Origin: Actinomycetes bacterium
Lineage (GTDB): Bacteria > Actinomycetota > Actinomycetes > Propionibacteriales > Nocardioidaceae
DNA length: 37,307 bases
Direction: 5' to 3'
NCBI GenBank assembly: GCA_023396115.1
Contig: JAEWXC010000101.1
Span: 1-37,307 of the forward strand
Position 1 is the stretch's first letter; each line of letters starts with the position of its first letter. A program made the translations under genes and the position numbers. Under the pieces are notes generated by a model. The model had not been told where the DNA came from and ran no database searches. It saw nothing but the letters and a program-made list of their open reading frames with translations. Below are positions 21,242 through 29,184 of the stretch, piece by piece.

Positions 21242-21867
21242 GGTGCCTCCCGGAACCGGACCCGGGTGCCGGGCGGGAGCAGCGCCGGGCTCGGCCGGGT
21301 CGCGTCCCACAGCACGGCCTCGGTGTGCCCCAGCAGCAACCACCCGCCCGGCGATGCGGTCGGGTAGATCCCGGCCCAGGTGTCGGCCAGCCCCACGCTG
21401 CCCGGGGCGACCCGGGCGCGCGGCGACGACAACCGGGGCACCGCCCAGTCGGCCCGGAGTCCGGCCAGGTAGCTGAAGCCGGGCGCGAACCCGGTGAAGG
21501 CCGCGGTGAACTCCGTCGCGGTCACCCGGGCCACCACCTCGCGGGTCGAGACCTGCCAGTGCACGGCCACCCGGTCCAGGTCCGGCCCGTCGAACCTGAC
21601 GTCCACCTCGACCCGGGGCCCCCGGGGGAACCGGTGGGTCGGTGCCCACCGGGCCAGCCAGGCCGCGAGCCGGTCACGCTCGACGACGAGTCCGTCCAGC
21701 AGCAAGGTCCGCGCCGCGGGCACCACCTCGACCGGCTCGATCCCGTCGGCCGGGCCGTGCTCGCGCACCCACTGCGCCAGTTCCAGCGCCTCCGCGGCGC
21801 CGGCGACCTCCACCAGCCACGCGCGTGGCCCGACCGCGCGCAGCACCAGGTCCGGAACGCCGGTCAC
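21238..21867 (-). CDS. pxpB: 5-oxoprolinase subunit B (KipI-like)
   Basis: A 209-residue KipI/AHS1-type subunit. It has WLVEVAGAAEALELAQWVRE near the N-terminus, DVRFDGPDLDRVA in the middle, and the characteristic FTGFAPGFSYLAGLRADWAVPRLSSPRARVAPGSVGLA. WAGIYPTASPGGWLLLG is the strongest family signature. The GTG start overlaps the pxpA stop and its own stop overlaps the pxpC start, giving an A-B-C order. Partner subunits form the 5-oxoprolinase complex in the cytosol. Confidence 0.93.
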   Translation of the reverse strand: MTGVPDLVLRAVGPRAWLVEVAGAAEALELAQWVREHGPADGIEPVEVVPAARTLLLDGLVVERDRLAAWLARWAPTHRFPRGPRVEVDVRFDGPDLDRVAVHWQVSTREVVARVTATEFTAAFTGFAPGFSYLAGLRADWAVPRLSSPRARVAPGSVGLADTWAGIYPTASPGGWLLLGHTEAVLWDATRPSPALLPPGTRVRFREAP

Positions 21868-22556
21868 GGGGCCTGCACGGTCCAGCCGGCCTGCACCAGC
21901 GCGGCCCGGACCGCGGCAGCGTGCTCGACGGCGCCCGGCGAGTCACCGTGCAGGCACAGCGAGTCGACCCGGGCCGCCAGGGTGCGGGCGTTCGCGACGA
22001 TCTGCTCGGTGGCGCTCACCAGCGCCCCCGGCTCACCGCGCGGGACGAGCGTCCCGGCCGCGGTGTAGCCGCGGTCGGGGAACCCCTCGCGCCACCGCAC
22101 CAGCCCCCGGGCGGCAGCCAGGTCGGCCAGGGCGCCGTCCATCCCCAGCACCGGCAGCGGCGGTCCGGCGGCCTCCACCCCGTCGAGCACCGCAGCGGCC
22201 TGCACGGAGTCGGTGTTCACCCGGTGGTAGAGCGCGCCGTGCGGCTTGAGGTAGGAGACCCGGGTCCCGGCGGCGGCGGCGTGGGCGGCGAGCGTGCCGA
22301 CCTGGTCGGCGACCTGCTCGGCGAGCACCCGCGGCTCGACGTCGTGCGGCACCCGGCCGAAGTTCTCCCGGTCGGCGTACGAGACGTGCGCCCCGACCCG
22401 GACCCCCAGCTCGGCGGCGGCGGCACACACCTGACGCATCGTGGCGTCGGTGCCGGCGTGGTGGCCACAGGCCACGTTGGCGCTGGTCACCAGCGCCAGC
22501 AACGCGGCGTCGTCGGTGACCTCCTCACCGAGGTCGGCGTTCAGGTCGATCTGCAC
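21864..22556 (-). CDS. pxpA: 5-oxoprolinase subunit A (LamB/YcsF family)
   Basis: A 230-residue LamB/YcsF protein, the TIM-barrel-like subunit of 5-oxoprolinase. Family marks are IDLNADLGEE at the start, SANVACGHHAG with the metal-contacting histidines, GAHVSYADRENFGR and SYLKPHGALYHR. LCLHGDSPGAVEHA is near the end. The likely start is GTG 22556, giving VQIDLNADLGE; upstream in-frame sequence is antisense to the peptidase gene. The first gene of pxpABC, divergent from the prolyl oligopeptidase by 42 bp, so both promoters are packed into this gap and the start regions. Confidence 0.93.
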   Translation of the reverse strand: MQIDLNADLGEEVTDDAALLALVTSANVACGHHAGTDATMRQVCAAAAELGVRVGAHVSYADRENFGRVPHDVEPRVLAEQVADQVGTLAAHAAAAGTRVSYLKPHGALYHRVNTDSVQAAAVLDGVEAAGPPLPVLGMDGALADLAAARGLVRWREGFPDRGYTAAGTLVPRGEPGALVSATEQIVANARTLAARVDSLCLHGDSPGAVEHAAAVRAALVQAGWTVQAP

Positions 22557-22586
22557 GCCCCCATCATCGCGCGGGGTGTGCAGCGA

Positions 22587-22592
22587 TAGCCT
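22587..22592 (+). promoter_or_regulatory. Leaderless -10 element of the S9A peptidase gene
   Basis: TAGCCT lies exactly six bases before the ATG of the S9A peptidase gene, with no ribosome site between. This is the same arrangement as at 34401 and 17684. Confidence 0.5.
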
Positions 22593-22598
22593 CGCGCC

Positions 22599-24818
22599 AT
22601 GCCGTCCCCGGAACAGCCCAGCACCCCCACCAGCCCGGTCAGCCAGACCCGCAGCGAACCGCTGACCGGTCCGCCGGTGGCCGCGCGGCGTCCGGTGACC
22701 ACCCACCACCACGGGCACGAGCGCACCGACGACTACGAGTGGCTGCGCGCCAAGGACGACCCCGAGGTGCTGGAGCTGCTGGAGGCCGAGAACGCGTGGA
22801 CCGCGCAGCGCACCGAGCACCTGGCCGGGCTGCGGAACGCGATCTTCGGGGAGATCAAGGCCCGCACCCGCGAGACCGACCTGAGCGTCCCCACCCGGAA
22901 CCGGGGCTGGTGGTACTACGGCCGCTCCTTCGAGGGCCGCCAGTACGGGGCCTCGTGCCGGGTCCCGGTCACCGACCCCGACGACTGGACGCCGCCGACC
23001 CCGGCCGAGAACGCCTCACCCGACTCGCCCGCCCTGCCCGGCGAGCAGGTGCTGCTGGACTCCAACGAGCTGGCCGAGGGACACGACTTCTTCTCCCTGG
23101 GCGGCTCGGCCCTGGCCCACGACGCGGGGCTGCTGGCGTACGCCACCGACACCACCGGTGACGAGCGGTACACGATCCGGGTCAAGGAGCTGGCCACGGG
23201 CGACCTGCTGCCCGACGTCATCACCGGCGCCCTCGGGGGCGCCACCTGGCACCCCGACGGCACGTCGTTCTACTACACCACCGTCGACGACTCCTGGCGC
23301 GCCGACAAGATCTGGCAGCACACCCTGGGCACCGCCCAGGCCGACGACACCCTGGTCCACCACGAGACCGACGAGCGGTTCTGGGTGGGGGTCGGCCGCA
23401 GCCGCACCGACCGGTTCGTGATGGTGGCCTCGGGCTCCAAGACCACCAGCGAGTACCGGGTCCTGGACGTGGCGAACCCGGAGCAGGGGTTCGTGGTGTT
23501 CGCCGAGCGTCGCGAGGGCCTCGAGTACACCCTCGAGCACGCCGTGCTGGGCGGTCAGGACCGGTTCCTGGTGCTGCACAACCTGACCGGCGAGGACTTC
23601 GAGCTCGGTTCCGCGGCCACCACCCCCACCGCCCCCGAGGACTGGACCGCCCTGATCCCGCACACCGCCGGGGTCCGGCTGGAGGACGTCGACGCGTTCG
23701 CCACCCACCTGGTGGTCCACCAGCGCAGCGAGGGCCTGACCCAGCTGCGGCTGCTGGACCTCGACGGGGACGGCGTCTCCCGCGACCACCTGGTCGAGTT
23801 CTCCCACGAGGTCCACACGATCGGCTCGGCCGGGAACCCCGAGTTCACCCAGCCGACCGTCCGGCTGGGCTACACCACCCTGGCTGTGCCGCCGTCGGTG
23901 CACGACTACGACGTGCGCAGCGGAGAGCTCCGGTTGCTGCGCACCTCCCCCGTCGAGGGCGGCTACGACCCGGCCGACTACACCGAGCACCGGCTCTGGG
24001 CCACCTCCGGGGACGGCACCCGGGTCCCGATCTCGCTGGTGGCCCGGGTCGGGGTGGACCCCACGCACGGGCCCGCCCCGCTGAGCCTGTACGGCTACGG
24101 CGCCTACGAGGCCTCCATGGACCCGTGGTTCTCGGTGGCCCGGCTCGCCGTGCTCGACCGGGGTGCGGTGTTCGCGATCGCCCACGTGCGCGGCGGCGGC
24201 GAGATGGGTCGGCACTGGTACACCGACGGCAAACTGCAGGCCAAGCAGCACACCTTCGACGACTTCATCGCCTGCGCCCGGCACCTGGTCGAGACCGGCT
24301 GGACCACGGCCGACGTGCTCGTCGCCGAGGGCGGCAGCGCCGGTGGGCTGCTGATGGGGGCGGTGGCCAACCAGGCCCCGGAGGCGTTCGGTGGGATCGT
24401 GGCGGAGGTGCCGTTCGTGGACACCCTGACCACGATGCTCGACCCGACCCTGCCCCTGACGGTCACTGAGTACGACGAGTGGGGCAACCCGACCGACGAC
24501 CCGGCGGCCTACGAGACCATCGCCGGCTACGCCCCCTACGACAACGTGGCCGCCCGCAGCTACCCGCCGATCCTGGCCGAGACCTCCCTGCACGACACCC
24601 GGGTGCTCTACGTCGAACCCGCCAAGTGGGTCGCGAAGCTGCGCCGGGTGGCAGGTGCCGACGTGCTGCTGCGCACCGAGATGGCGGCGGGCCACGGAGG
24701 CGTCTCGGGCCGCTACAAGGCCTGGGAGGACCGGGCCTTCACGCTCGCCTGGATGCTGGACAGGATGGGTCTGGCCGGGGTCACCCCGGCGTCGGGGAAC
24801 GGCGCGGACGCCTCCTAA
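22599..24818 (+). CDS. ptrB: Oligopeptidase B / prolyl oligopeptidase (S9A)
   Basis: A 739-residue cytosolic serine peptidase that cuts short peptides. The N-terminal part carries the beta-propeller (HHHGHERTDDYEWLRAKDD opening, then blades around GGATWHPDG). The C-terminal alpha/beta-hydrolase has GGSAGG with Ser580, Asp666 in LHDTRVLYVEPAKW and His699 in AAGHGG, correctly ordered and spaced for the catalytic triad. YGYGAYEASMDPWFS and IAHVRGGGEMGRHWY support the oligopeptidase B type, which prefers Arg/Lys, over strict prolyl endopeptidase. No signal peptide is present. Divergent from pxpABC; peptides and 5-oxoproline are both amino-acid recycling substrates, a possible functional link. Confidence 0.9.
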   Translation: MPSPEQPSTPTSPVSQTRSEPLTGPPVAARRPVTTHHHGHERTDDYEWLRAKDDPEVLELLEAENAWTAQRTEHLAGLRNAIFGEIKARTRETDLSVPTRNRGWWYYGRSFEGRQYGASCRVPVTDPDDWTPPTPAENASPDSPALPGEQVLLDSNELAEGHDFFSLGGSALAHDAGLLAYATDTTGDERYTIRVKELATGDLLPDVITGALGGATWHPDGTSFYYTTVDDSWRADKIWQHTLGTAQADDTLVHHETDERFWVGVGRSRTDRFVMVASGSKTTSEYRVLDVANPEQGFVVFAERREGLEYTLEHAVLGGQDRFLVLHNLTGEDFELGSAATTPTAPEDWTALIPHTAGVRLEDVDAFATHLVVHQRSEGLTQLRLLDLDGDGVSRDHLVEFSHEVHTIGSAGNPEFTQPTVRLGYTTLAVPPSVHDYDVRSGELRLLRTSPVEGGYDPADYTEHRLWATSGDGTRVPISLVARVGVDPTHGPAPLSLYGYGAYEASMDPWFSVARLAVLDRGAVFAIAHVRGGGEMGRHWYTDGKLQAKQHTFDDFIACARHLVETGWTTADVLVAEGGSAGGLLMGAVANQAPEAFGGIVAEVPFVDTLTTMLDPTLPLTVTEYDEWGNPTDDPAAYETIAGYAPYDNVAARSYPPILAETSLHDTRVLYVEPAKWVAKLRRVAGADVLLRTEMAAGHGGVSGRYKAWEDRAFTLAWMLDRMGLAGVTPASGNGADAS

Positions 24819-24840
24819 ACCCGGCTCCCGGGGCCGGTTT
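24817..24840 (+). terminator. Terminator after the S9A peptidase gene
   Basis: AAACCCGGC (24817-24825) pairs with GCCGGTTT (24833-24840) with one bulged base. It begins within the stop codon TAA and ends in TTTC. Confidence 0.45.
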
Positions 24841-24841
24841 C

Positions 24842-24902
24842 GCTGAGAAGTGCCTGTCGGGGCTGAGAAGTCCCTGAGAGTTGGCCGTTCGGGCAACTCT
24901 CA
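24842..24902. promoter_or_regulatory. Direct and inverted repeats upstream of sigB
   Basis: GCTGAGAAGTGCCTG (24842-24856) repeats 20 bp later with one change (24862-24876), about two helical turns. A perfect 9-bp inverted repeat, TGAGAGTTG/CAACTCTCA (24875-24883 with 24894-24902), overlaps the second copy. All lie 123-183 bp before the sigB start, as an operator cluster would. The regulator is unknown. Confidence 0.5.
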
Positions 24903-25024
24903 CGCTTCCCCGGACGTCGGAAGGGGTGAAGGCTGACGGAACGGACGGGAATCTCCCGGTCCCCGGATCCGTTGGACAGGTACGGACCACCCCGACCGGG
25001 AGGTCCAGCAGGAGGAGGCGTCAG

Positions 25025-25975
25025 ATGGCTACCCGGACCACCACCACGCGCGAGATCGAAGGACGCGACAGCGTCGGGCTCTACCTCGACGAGATCGCCC
25101 GCACCCCGCTGCTCGACGCAGCCACCGAGGTCGAGCTCTCCAAGACGATCGAGGCCGGCCTGATGGCTCGCGCACTGCTCGACGAGGGCCGGGTCGGTCG
25201 ACGCAAGGGCGGCGCCCCGGGTAGGGCCAGCCAGGAGGAGCTGGAGTGGCTCGCCGAGGAGGGCGAGCGCGCGGTGCAGACCTTCATCCAGGCCAACCTG
25301 CGCCTGGTGGTCTCGATCGCCCGCAAGTACGGCCGGGCGCAGATGCCGATGCTGGACCTGATCCAGGAGGGCAACACCGGCCTGATCCGTGCGGTCGAGA
25401 AGTTCGACTACACCAAGGGCTACAAGTTCTCCACCTACGCCACCTGGTGGGTGCGCCAGGCCATCACCCGCGGCATCGCCCAGCAGGCCCGCGTGGTCCG
25501 GCTGCCCGTGCACGTCGTGGAGGAGCTCAACCAGGTCTCCGGCGCCCGCCGCACCCTCGAGCGCCAGCTGGGTCGTGACCCGGAGCCGGCCGAGATCGCC
25601 GAGGAGCTCGGCCTGTCCCTGGAGCGGGTCCTGGACCTGATGGCCTGGGGCCGCGACCACGTCAGCCTGGACACCCCCATCGACGAGGACGGCGACACCA
25701 GCCTCGGTGACCTGATGGCGCAGGAGACCGCGCCGGGCCCGGACCTGGAGGTCATCGACCACGAGTCCTCGCAGCTGCTGGCCCACCTGGTCGACACCCT
25801 GGACCCGCGCTCGGCCGACATCATCCGGTCCCGCTACGGCCTGGTCGACGGGTGCCAGCACAAGCTCGCCGACATCGGCGTCAAGCACGGCATCTCCGCC
25901 GAGCGGGTCCGCCAGCTCGAGCGGGAGGCGCTGCAGAAGCTGCGCCGCGTCGGCGACCCCGAGATCGCGGCCTGA
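25025..25975 (+). CDS. sigB: SigB-type (group 2) sigma factor
   Basis: A 316-residue RpoD-like sigma factor, closely related to SigA in the core but without its Lys/Ala-rich N-terminus. Region 1.2 is DSVGLYLDEIARTPLLDA. Region 2 carries NLRLVVSIARKYGRAQMPMLDLIQEGNTGLIRAVEKFDYTKGYKFSTYATWWVRQ, longer than needed to be certain. Region 4 ends ISAERVRQLEREALQKLRRVGDP. Such alternates to SigA act in stress or stationary phase in actinobacteria (SigB of mycobacteria and corynebacteria, HrdA/C/D of streptomycetes). ATG 25025 follows an AGGAGGAGG ribosome site. A repeat cluster at 24842-24902 suggests specific control. The symbol is by family position, not proven orthology. Confidence 0.85.
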   Translation: MATRTTTTREIEGRDSVGLYLDEIARTPLLDAATEVELSKTIEAGLMARALLDEGRVGRRKGGAPGRASQEELEWLAEEGERAVQTFIQANLRLVVSIARKYGRAQMPMLDLIQEGNTGLIRAVEKFDYTKGYKFSTYATWWVRQAITRGIAQQARVVRLPVHVVEELNQVSGARRTLERQLGRDPEPAEIAEELGLSLERVLDLMAWGRDHVSLDTPIDEDGDTSLGDLMAQETAPGPDLEVIDHESSQLLAHLVDTLDPRSADIIRSRYGLVDGCQHKLADIGVKHGISAERVRQLEREALQKLRRVGDPEIAA

Positions 25976-26059
25976 GCACCACCTGACCTCCGCCTGAGCA
26001 CCGCCTGACTGGCGTCGGCCGACCCGAGACGGACCGGCGCCCCCTCCCCGGGAGGGACC

Positions 26060-26089
26060 GGACGCCCCGACCTGATGGTCGGGGCGTCC
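26060..26089. terminator. Bidirectional terminator between sigB and the GH3 gene
   Basis: A perfect 13-bp stem (26060-26072 with 26077-26089) and TGAT loop between the convergent sigB and GH3 genes. Confidence 0.72.
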
Positions 26090-26148
26090 GTGCGTTCCGG
26101 GCCGGGTGGACGGGAGTGGCCGGTTTCCCCACACATCTGGGGGAACTG

Positions 26149-26182
26149 GCGGTTGTCGCGCGACATGTCGCACGACAACCGC
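26149..26182. repeat. 34-bp composite palindrome (two TGTCG-N2-CGACA units)
   Basis: Two adjacent 12-bp palindromes, TGTCGCGCGACA and TGTCGCACGACA, are framed by GCGGT and ACCGC. Together they form a 34-bp palindrome with a single mismatched pair, in the intergenic region between convergent genes. Confidence 0.7.
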
Positions 26183-26215
26183 TCATTTCCCACGACCGGT
26201 GTGACCGGTGGGGCG

Positions 26216-27688
26216 TCAGGAACCGGCCTCGGAGAGCGCCAGCGAGGCGGCGGCGGCGTCCTCACGCACGGTCGACGGCACCGGGGTCTCGGCAGCGACC
26301 CGCGCCTGCCAGCGCTGCAGCGCCACCACCCGGGCGGCCGCCTCCTCCACGCGTGCACGGGGCAGGTCGCCCGAGACGATCGCGTCGGTGACCACGGCGT
26401 GCGTCGTGGCGGTGTCGACCGGCATCAGGACCAGGTCGGCCCCGGCCACCAGCGCCTGCACCGCGGGGCGTGGGCGGCCGGCCACGGCGCCCATCCCCAT
26501 CGAGTCGGTGATCGCGACCCCGTCGAAGCCGACCTCCTCCCGCAGCCGGCGGAACAGCTCGGACGAGAGGGTGGCCGGCACGCCGGGGTCGACGTCGTCG
26601 AGGGCGACGTGGGCCACCATCACGCTGGAGGCTCCGGCCTTCACGGCCCGACGGAACGGGACCAGGTCGCGGGCCTCCAGGTCGGCCCAGGTGCTGCTCA
26701 GGTGCGGCAGCTCGTCGTGGCTGTCCTCGGTGGCCGTGCCGTGGCCCGGGAAGTGCTTGACCGTGGCCACCACCCCCGCGTCCAGGTAGCCGGAGACCGC
26801 CGAGCCGGTGGCACGCGCCACGACGTCCGGGTCGCTGCCGGCCGAGCGGCTCCCGATCGCGGCGTCGCCCGCCCCGATGGTGACGTCGGCGACCGGCGCG
26901 AAGATCCAGGTGAAGCCCAGGTCGCGCAGTTCCAGGCCGGTGGTGTCTGCGGCGGTGTGCACGGCTGCGGAGCCGGCCCGGGGGTCGGCGGTGACGGCGC
27001 GTCCGGCGGCGGAGAACGCCGGGAACTCGGTGGCCACGCCGCGCAGGTGCGACACGTAGCCGCCCTCCTGGTCGACGCCGATCACCGGCGGGTGGTCGCG
27101 GCCGTCGGCGAGCGCGGCGTCGGTGACGGCCCGGGTGGTGGCCCGGACCTGCTCCTCGTCGGCGACGTTGGCACCGGTCACCGACACCCCGGCCAGGTGC
27201 AGGTCTTCGACCAGGTCGGCGGGGACCGTCGGGTCGGTGCCGTGGTAGCGACCGACCAGGACCCCGCCGGCCAGCTGTTCCGGGCTCCAGGTGGCCACCA
27301 GATCCTGGGCCTCCTGCCACTCGCCCCGGGTGGGACCCCACCTGGTCGGGGCGTCGGGGTCGACGGCGCGGCCGGTGGCGGCGCTGCCCGGTGGTGGCGC
27401 CGCCGGGTCGGGGGCCTCGGTGCTGCCCACGGCGCCCAGCAGGCGCTCGCGGGAGGAGGGGATGCTGAGCAGCACCACACCGGCGACCAGCGCCACGCCG
27501 ACCAGCAGGACCAGCGCGGCGCCCACGACGCCGCTGCGCCGGGAGCGACGGCGTGCCGGTGCGGCCCGTCGGGTGCCGGTGCGTCGGGCGTTGTCGGTCT
27601 TCCGGGCCGGTGCCGCGGCGCGTCGCCGCTCGCCCCGGGTGGCGCGACGCCGCCCCGGGGCGCTGTGCCGTCCCCCGTCCGCGGTCAC
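26216..27688 (-). CDS. Glycoside hydrolase family 3 (NagZ-like) membrane-anchored enzyme
   Basis: A 490-residue protein with a strongly basic cytoplasmic N-terminus (1-51), one membrane segment (52-76, VVGAALVLLVGVALVAGVVLL) and an extracytoplasmic GH3 domain. Active-site motifs are GVDQEGGYV, KHFPGHGTATEDSH (the NagZ-type His/Asp general acid-base loop) and ITDSMGMGAV with the nucleophile Asp. Enzymes of this type release N-acetylglucosamine from peptidoglycan fragments or glycoproteins. The GTG start overlaps the coaE stop (GTGA), so the two are coupled. There is no C-terminal GH3 accessory domain, consistent with NagZ. External location sets it apart from cytosolic enterobacterial NagZ. 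Confidence 0.87.
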   Translation of the reverse strand: MTADGGRHSAPGRRRATRGERRRAAAPARKTDNARRTGTRRAAPARRRSRRSGVVGAALVLLVGVALVAGVVLLSIPSSRERLLGAVGSTEAPDPAAPPPGSAATGRAVDPDAPTRWGPTRGEWQEAQDLVATWSPEQLAGGVLVGRYHGTDPTVPADLVEDLHLAGVSVTGANVADEEQVRATTRAVTDAALADGRDHPPVIGVDQEGGYVSHLRGVATEFPAFSAAGRAVTADPRAGSAAVHTAADTTGLELRDLGFTWIFAPVADVTIGAGDAAIGSRSAGSDPDVVARATGSAVSGYLDAGVVATVKHFPGHGTATEDSHDELPHLSSTWADLEARDLVPFRRAVKAGASSVMVAHVALDDVDPGVPATLSSELFRRLREEVGFDGVAITDSMGMGAVAGRPRPAVQALVAGADLVLMPVDTATTHAVVTDAIVSGDLPRARVEEAAARVVALQRWQARVAAETPVPSTVREDAAAASLALSEAGS

Positions 27689-28311
27689 CGCCCGGCGGGC
27701 TCCGCGGTCAGTTCGGCGTGCACCCGGGCCACGGCGGCCGCGAGCTCGGTCAGGGTGCCGGAGTTGTCGATGACGTGGGTCGCGACGGCGAGCCGCTGCT
27801 CCCGGGTGGCCTGGGCGGCGATCCGGGCCAGGCCGTCCTCGCGGGTCATCCCGCGGTCACGCACCATCCGCTCGAGCTGCAGCTCGGGCGCGACGTCCAC
27901 CACCAGCACCGCCTCGAAACTGTCCGCGCGGCCCGACTCGGCCAGCAGCGGGATGTCGTGGACCACCAGGGCACCGGCCGGAGCGGCGGCCTCTCTGGCC
28001 ATGTTGGCCTCGTAGACGAGCGGGTGCACGATCGCCTCGAGCCGGCGTCGGGCCTGCTCGTCGCCGAAGACCAGGGCCCCCAGCCGGGGGCGGTCGAGCT
28101 CACCGTCCGGGCCCAGCACCTCGGGACCGAACGCCTCCACCAGCGCGGCCAGACCGGGCGTCCCGGCGGCGACGACCTCGCGGGCGGCGACGTCGGAGTC
28201 GATCACCACGGCCCCGAGCTCGGCCAGCAGGCGGGCGACGGTGCTCTTGCCCGACGCGATGCCCCCGGTCAGGGCGGTCCGGGGCGGGTGCTGCGTCGTC
28301 TGCTCGTCCAC
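27685..28311 (-). CDS. coaE: Dephospho-CoA kinase
   Basis: A 208-residue P-loop kinase that phosphorylates the ribose of dephospho-CoA, the last step of coenzyme A synthesis. The Walker A motif is LTGGIASGKSTVARLL (about 14-29), followed by VVIDSDVAAREVV with the substrate-contacting Asp. Then come HPLVYEANMARE, VHDIPLLAES (the DVPLL motif) and VIDNSGTLTEL near the end. Actinobacterial CoaE proteins often have a C-terminal UPF0157 extension; this one lacks it. The GTG start is preceded by GGGGAGAA. Its stop overlaps the GH3 gene start. Confidence 0.93.
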   Translation of the reverse strand: MDEQTTQHPPRTALTGGIASGKSTVARLLAELGAVVIDSDVAAREVVAAGTPGLAALVEAFGPEVLGPDGELDRPRLGALVFGDEQARRRLEAIVHPLVYEANMAREAAAPAGALVVHDIPLLAESGRADSFEAVLVVDVAPELQLERMVRDRGMTREDGLARIAAQATREQRLAVATHVIDNSGTLTELAAAVARVHAELTAEPAGR

Positions 28312-28340
28312 GGCACGATTCTCCCCGCCGGCCGCACGGC

Positions 28341-29114
28341 TCACGGGGCCGGGTCCGAGGTGGTGGGTGCGGCGGGCCCCGTCGGCCCTGCTGCGGGTGC
28401 ACCGGTCCCGGCGTCCGCGGGTGCCTGGTCGGGTGCCTGCTCGGATGCCTGGTCCGGCGCCGCAGCGAACGCGACGAACTCCGCCTCGACCTCGGCGCTC
28501 AGCAGCACGTCCTCGGGGTCGAGCACCGGGGTACCGCCGCCGGTGTCGAACGTCGCCCGGGAGCGCAGCGCCACGGTCTGCGGCTCCCCCAGCATCCCGC
28601 TGTCGGCCAGGGCGCGGGGTCGCAGGTGGGTCAGGCCCAGCGAGGCGGCGTAGTCGGCGGCCCGCGACGCCGCGTCGGCGACCGCACGCCCGCGGGACTC
28701 GCGCTGCACCTCGGCCCGGGTTTGCGCGGTCACGTCCCAGGCGATCCACCCGACCTCGGCGCCGGGCACCTCGCCGGCTCCGAAGACGAAGGTGCCCAGG
28801 GCGGCCACGTCGCGGTAGCGGACCGTCATCGTGACCCGGGCGGTGTGCTCGAGCGCGCGCGGAGAGCCGTCGTCGGGGCGCTGCCCGAACGGCCGGGCCG
28901 AGGTGAAGACCTGGTCCACGCTCAGCTGCGAGACGGGCCCCTCCTCGGAGGGCTCCCCGCTCAACCCCCGCAGCGCCGTGACCCCGTCGGTCACCGCCGC
29001 GACCGCGGCCGCGGCGTCCACCGCCTCGGCGACGACCTGCACGTGCACGGTCGCCTCCTCGGGCGTGCGTCGTTCCTCGTGCTGGCCCCGGACCCGGATG
29101 ACGACCTCGTTCAT
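28341..29114 (-). CDS. SIMPL (DUF541) domain protein
   Basis: A 257-residue protein with the SIMPL/DUF541 fold (BP26-like). It begins VVIRVRGQHEERRTPEEATVHVQVVA, and RYRDVAALGTFVFGAGE and SRAADYAASLGL are family-like helices and strands. No signal peptide precedes the domain, unlike many Gram-negative members. The C-terminal 35 residues are a disordered Pro/Ala/Asp tail with DQASEQAPDQAP repeats. The role of the family is unclear. The start ATG has TAGGAT seven bases upstream (29122-29127), another candidate leaderless promoter. It precedes coaE by 29 bp on the same strand. Confidence 0.82.
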   Translation of the reverse strand: MNEVVIRVRGQHEERRTPEEATVHVQVVAEAVDAAAAVAAVTDGVTALRGLSGEPSEEGPVSQLSVDQVFTSARPFGQRPDDGSPRALEHTARVTMTVRYRDVAALGTFVFGAGEVPGAEVGWIAWDVTAQTRAEVQRESRGRAVADAASRAADYAASLGLTHLRPRALADSGMLGEPQTVALRSRATFDTGGGTPVLDPEDVLLSAEVEAEFVAFAAAPDQASEQAPDQAPADAGTGAPAAGPTGPAAPTTSDPAP

Positions 29115-29184
29115 GGACCCGATCCTAGGCGTCGCCCGGGAGCCCGGCCGGTGCCTAGCCGGTCCGGACGTGCAGGATGGGGGC

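Noticed and set aside
23016..24896. A 626-codon minus-strand frame antisense to the S9A peptidase
   Set aside because: The plus-strand gene has a full catalytic triad; the antisense product is repetitive Gly/Val/Arg sequence.
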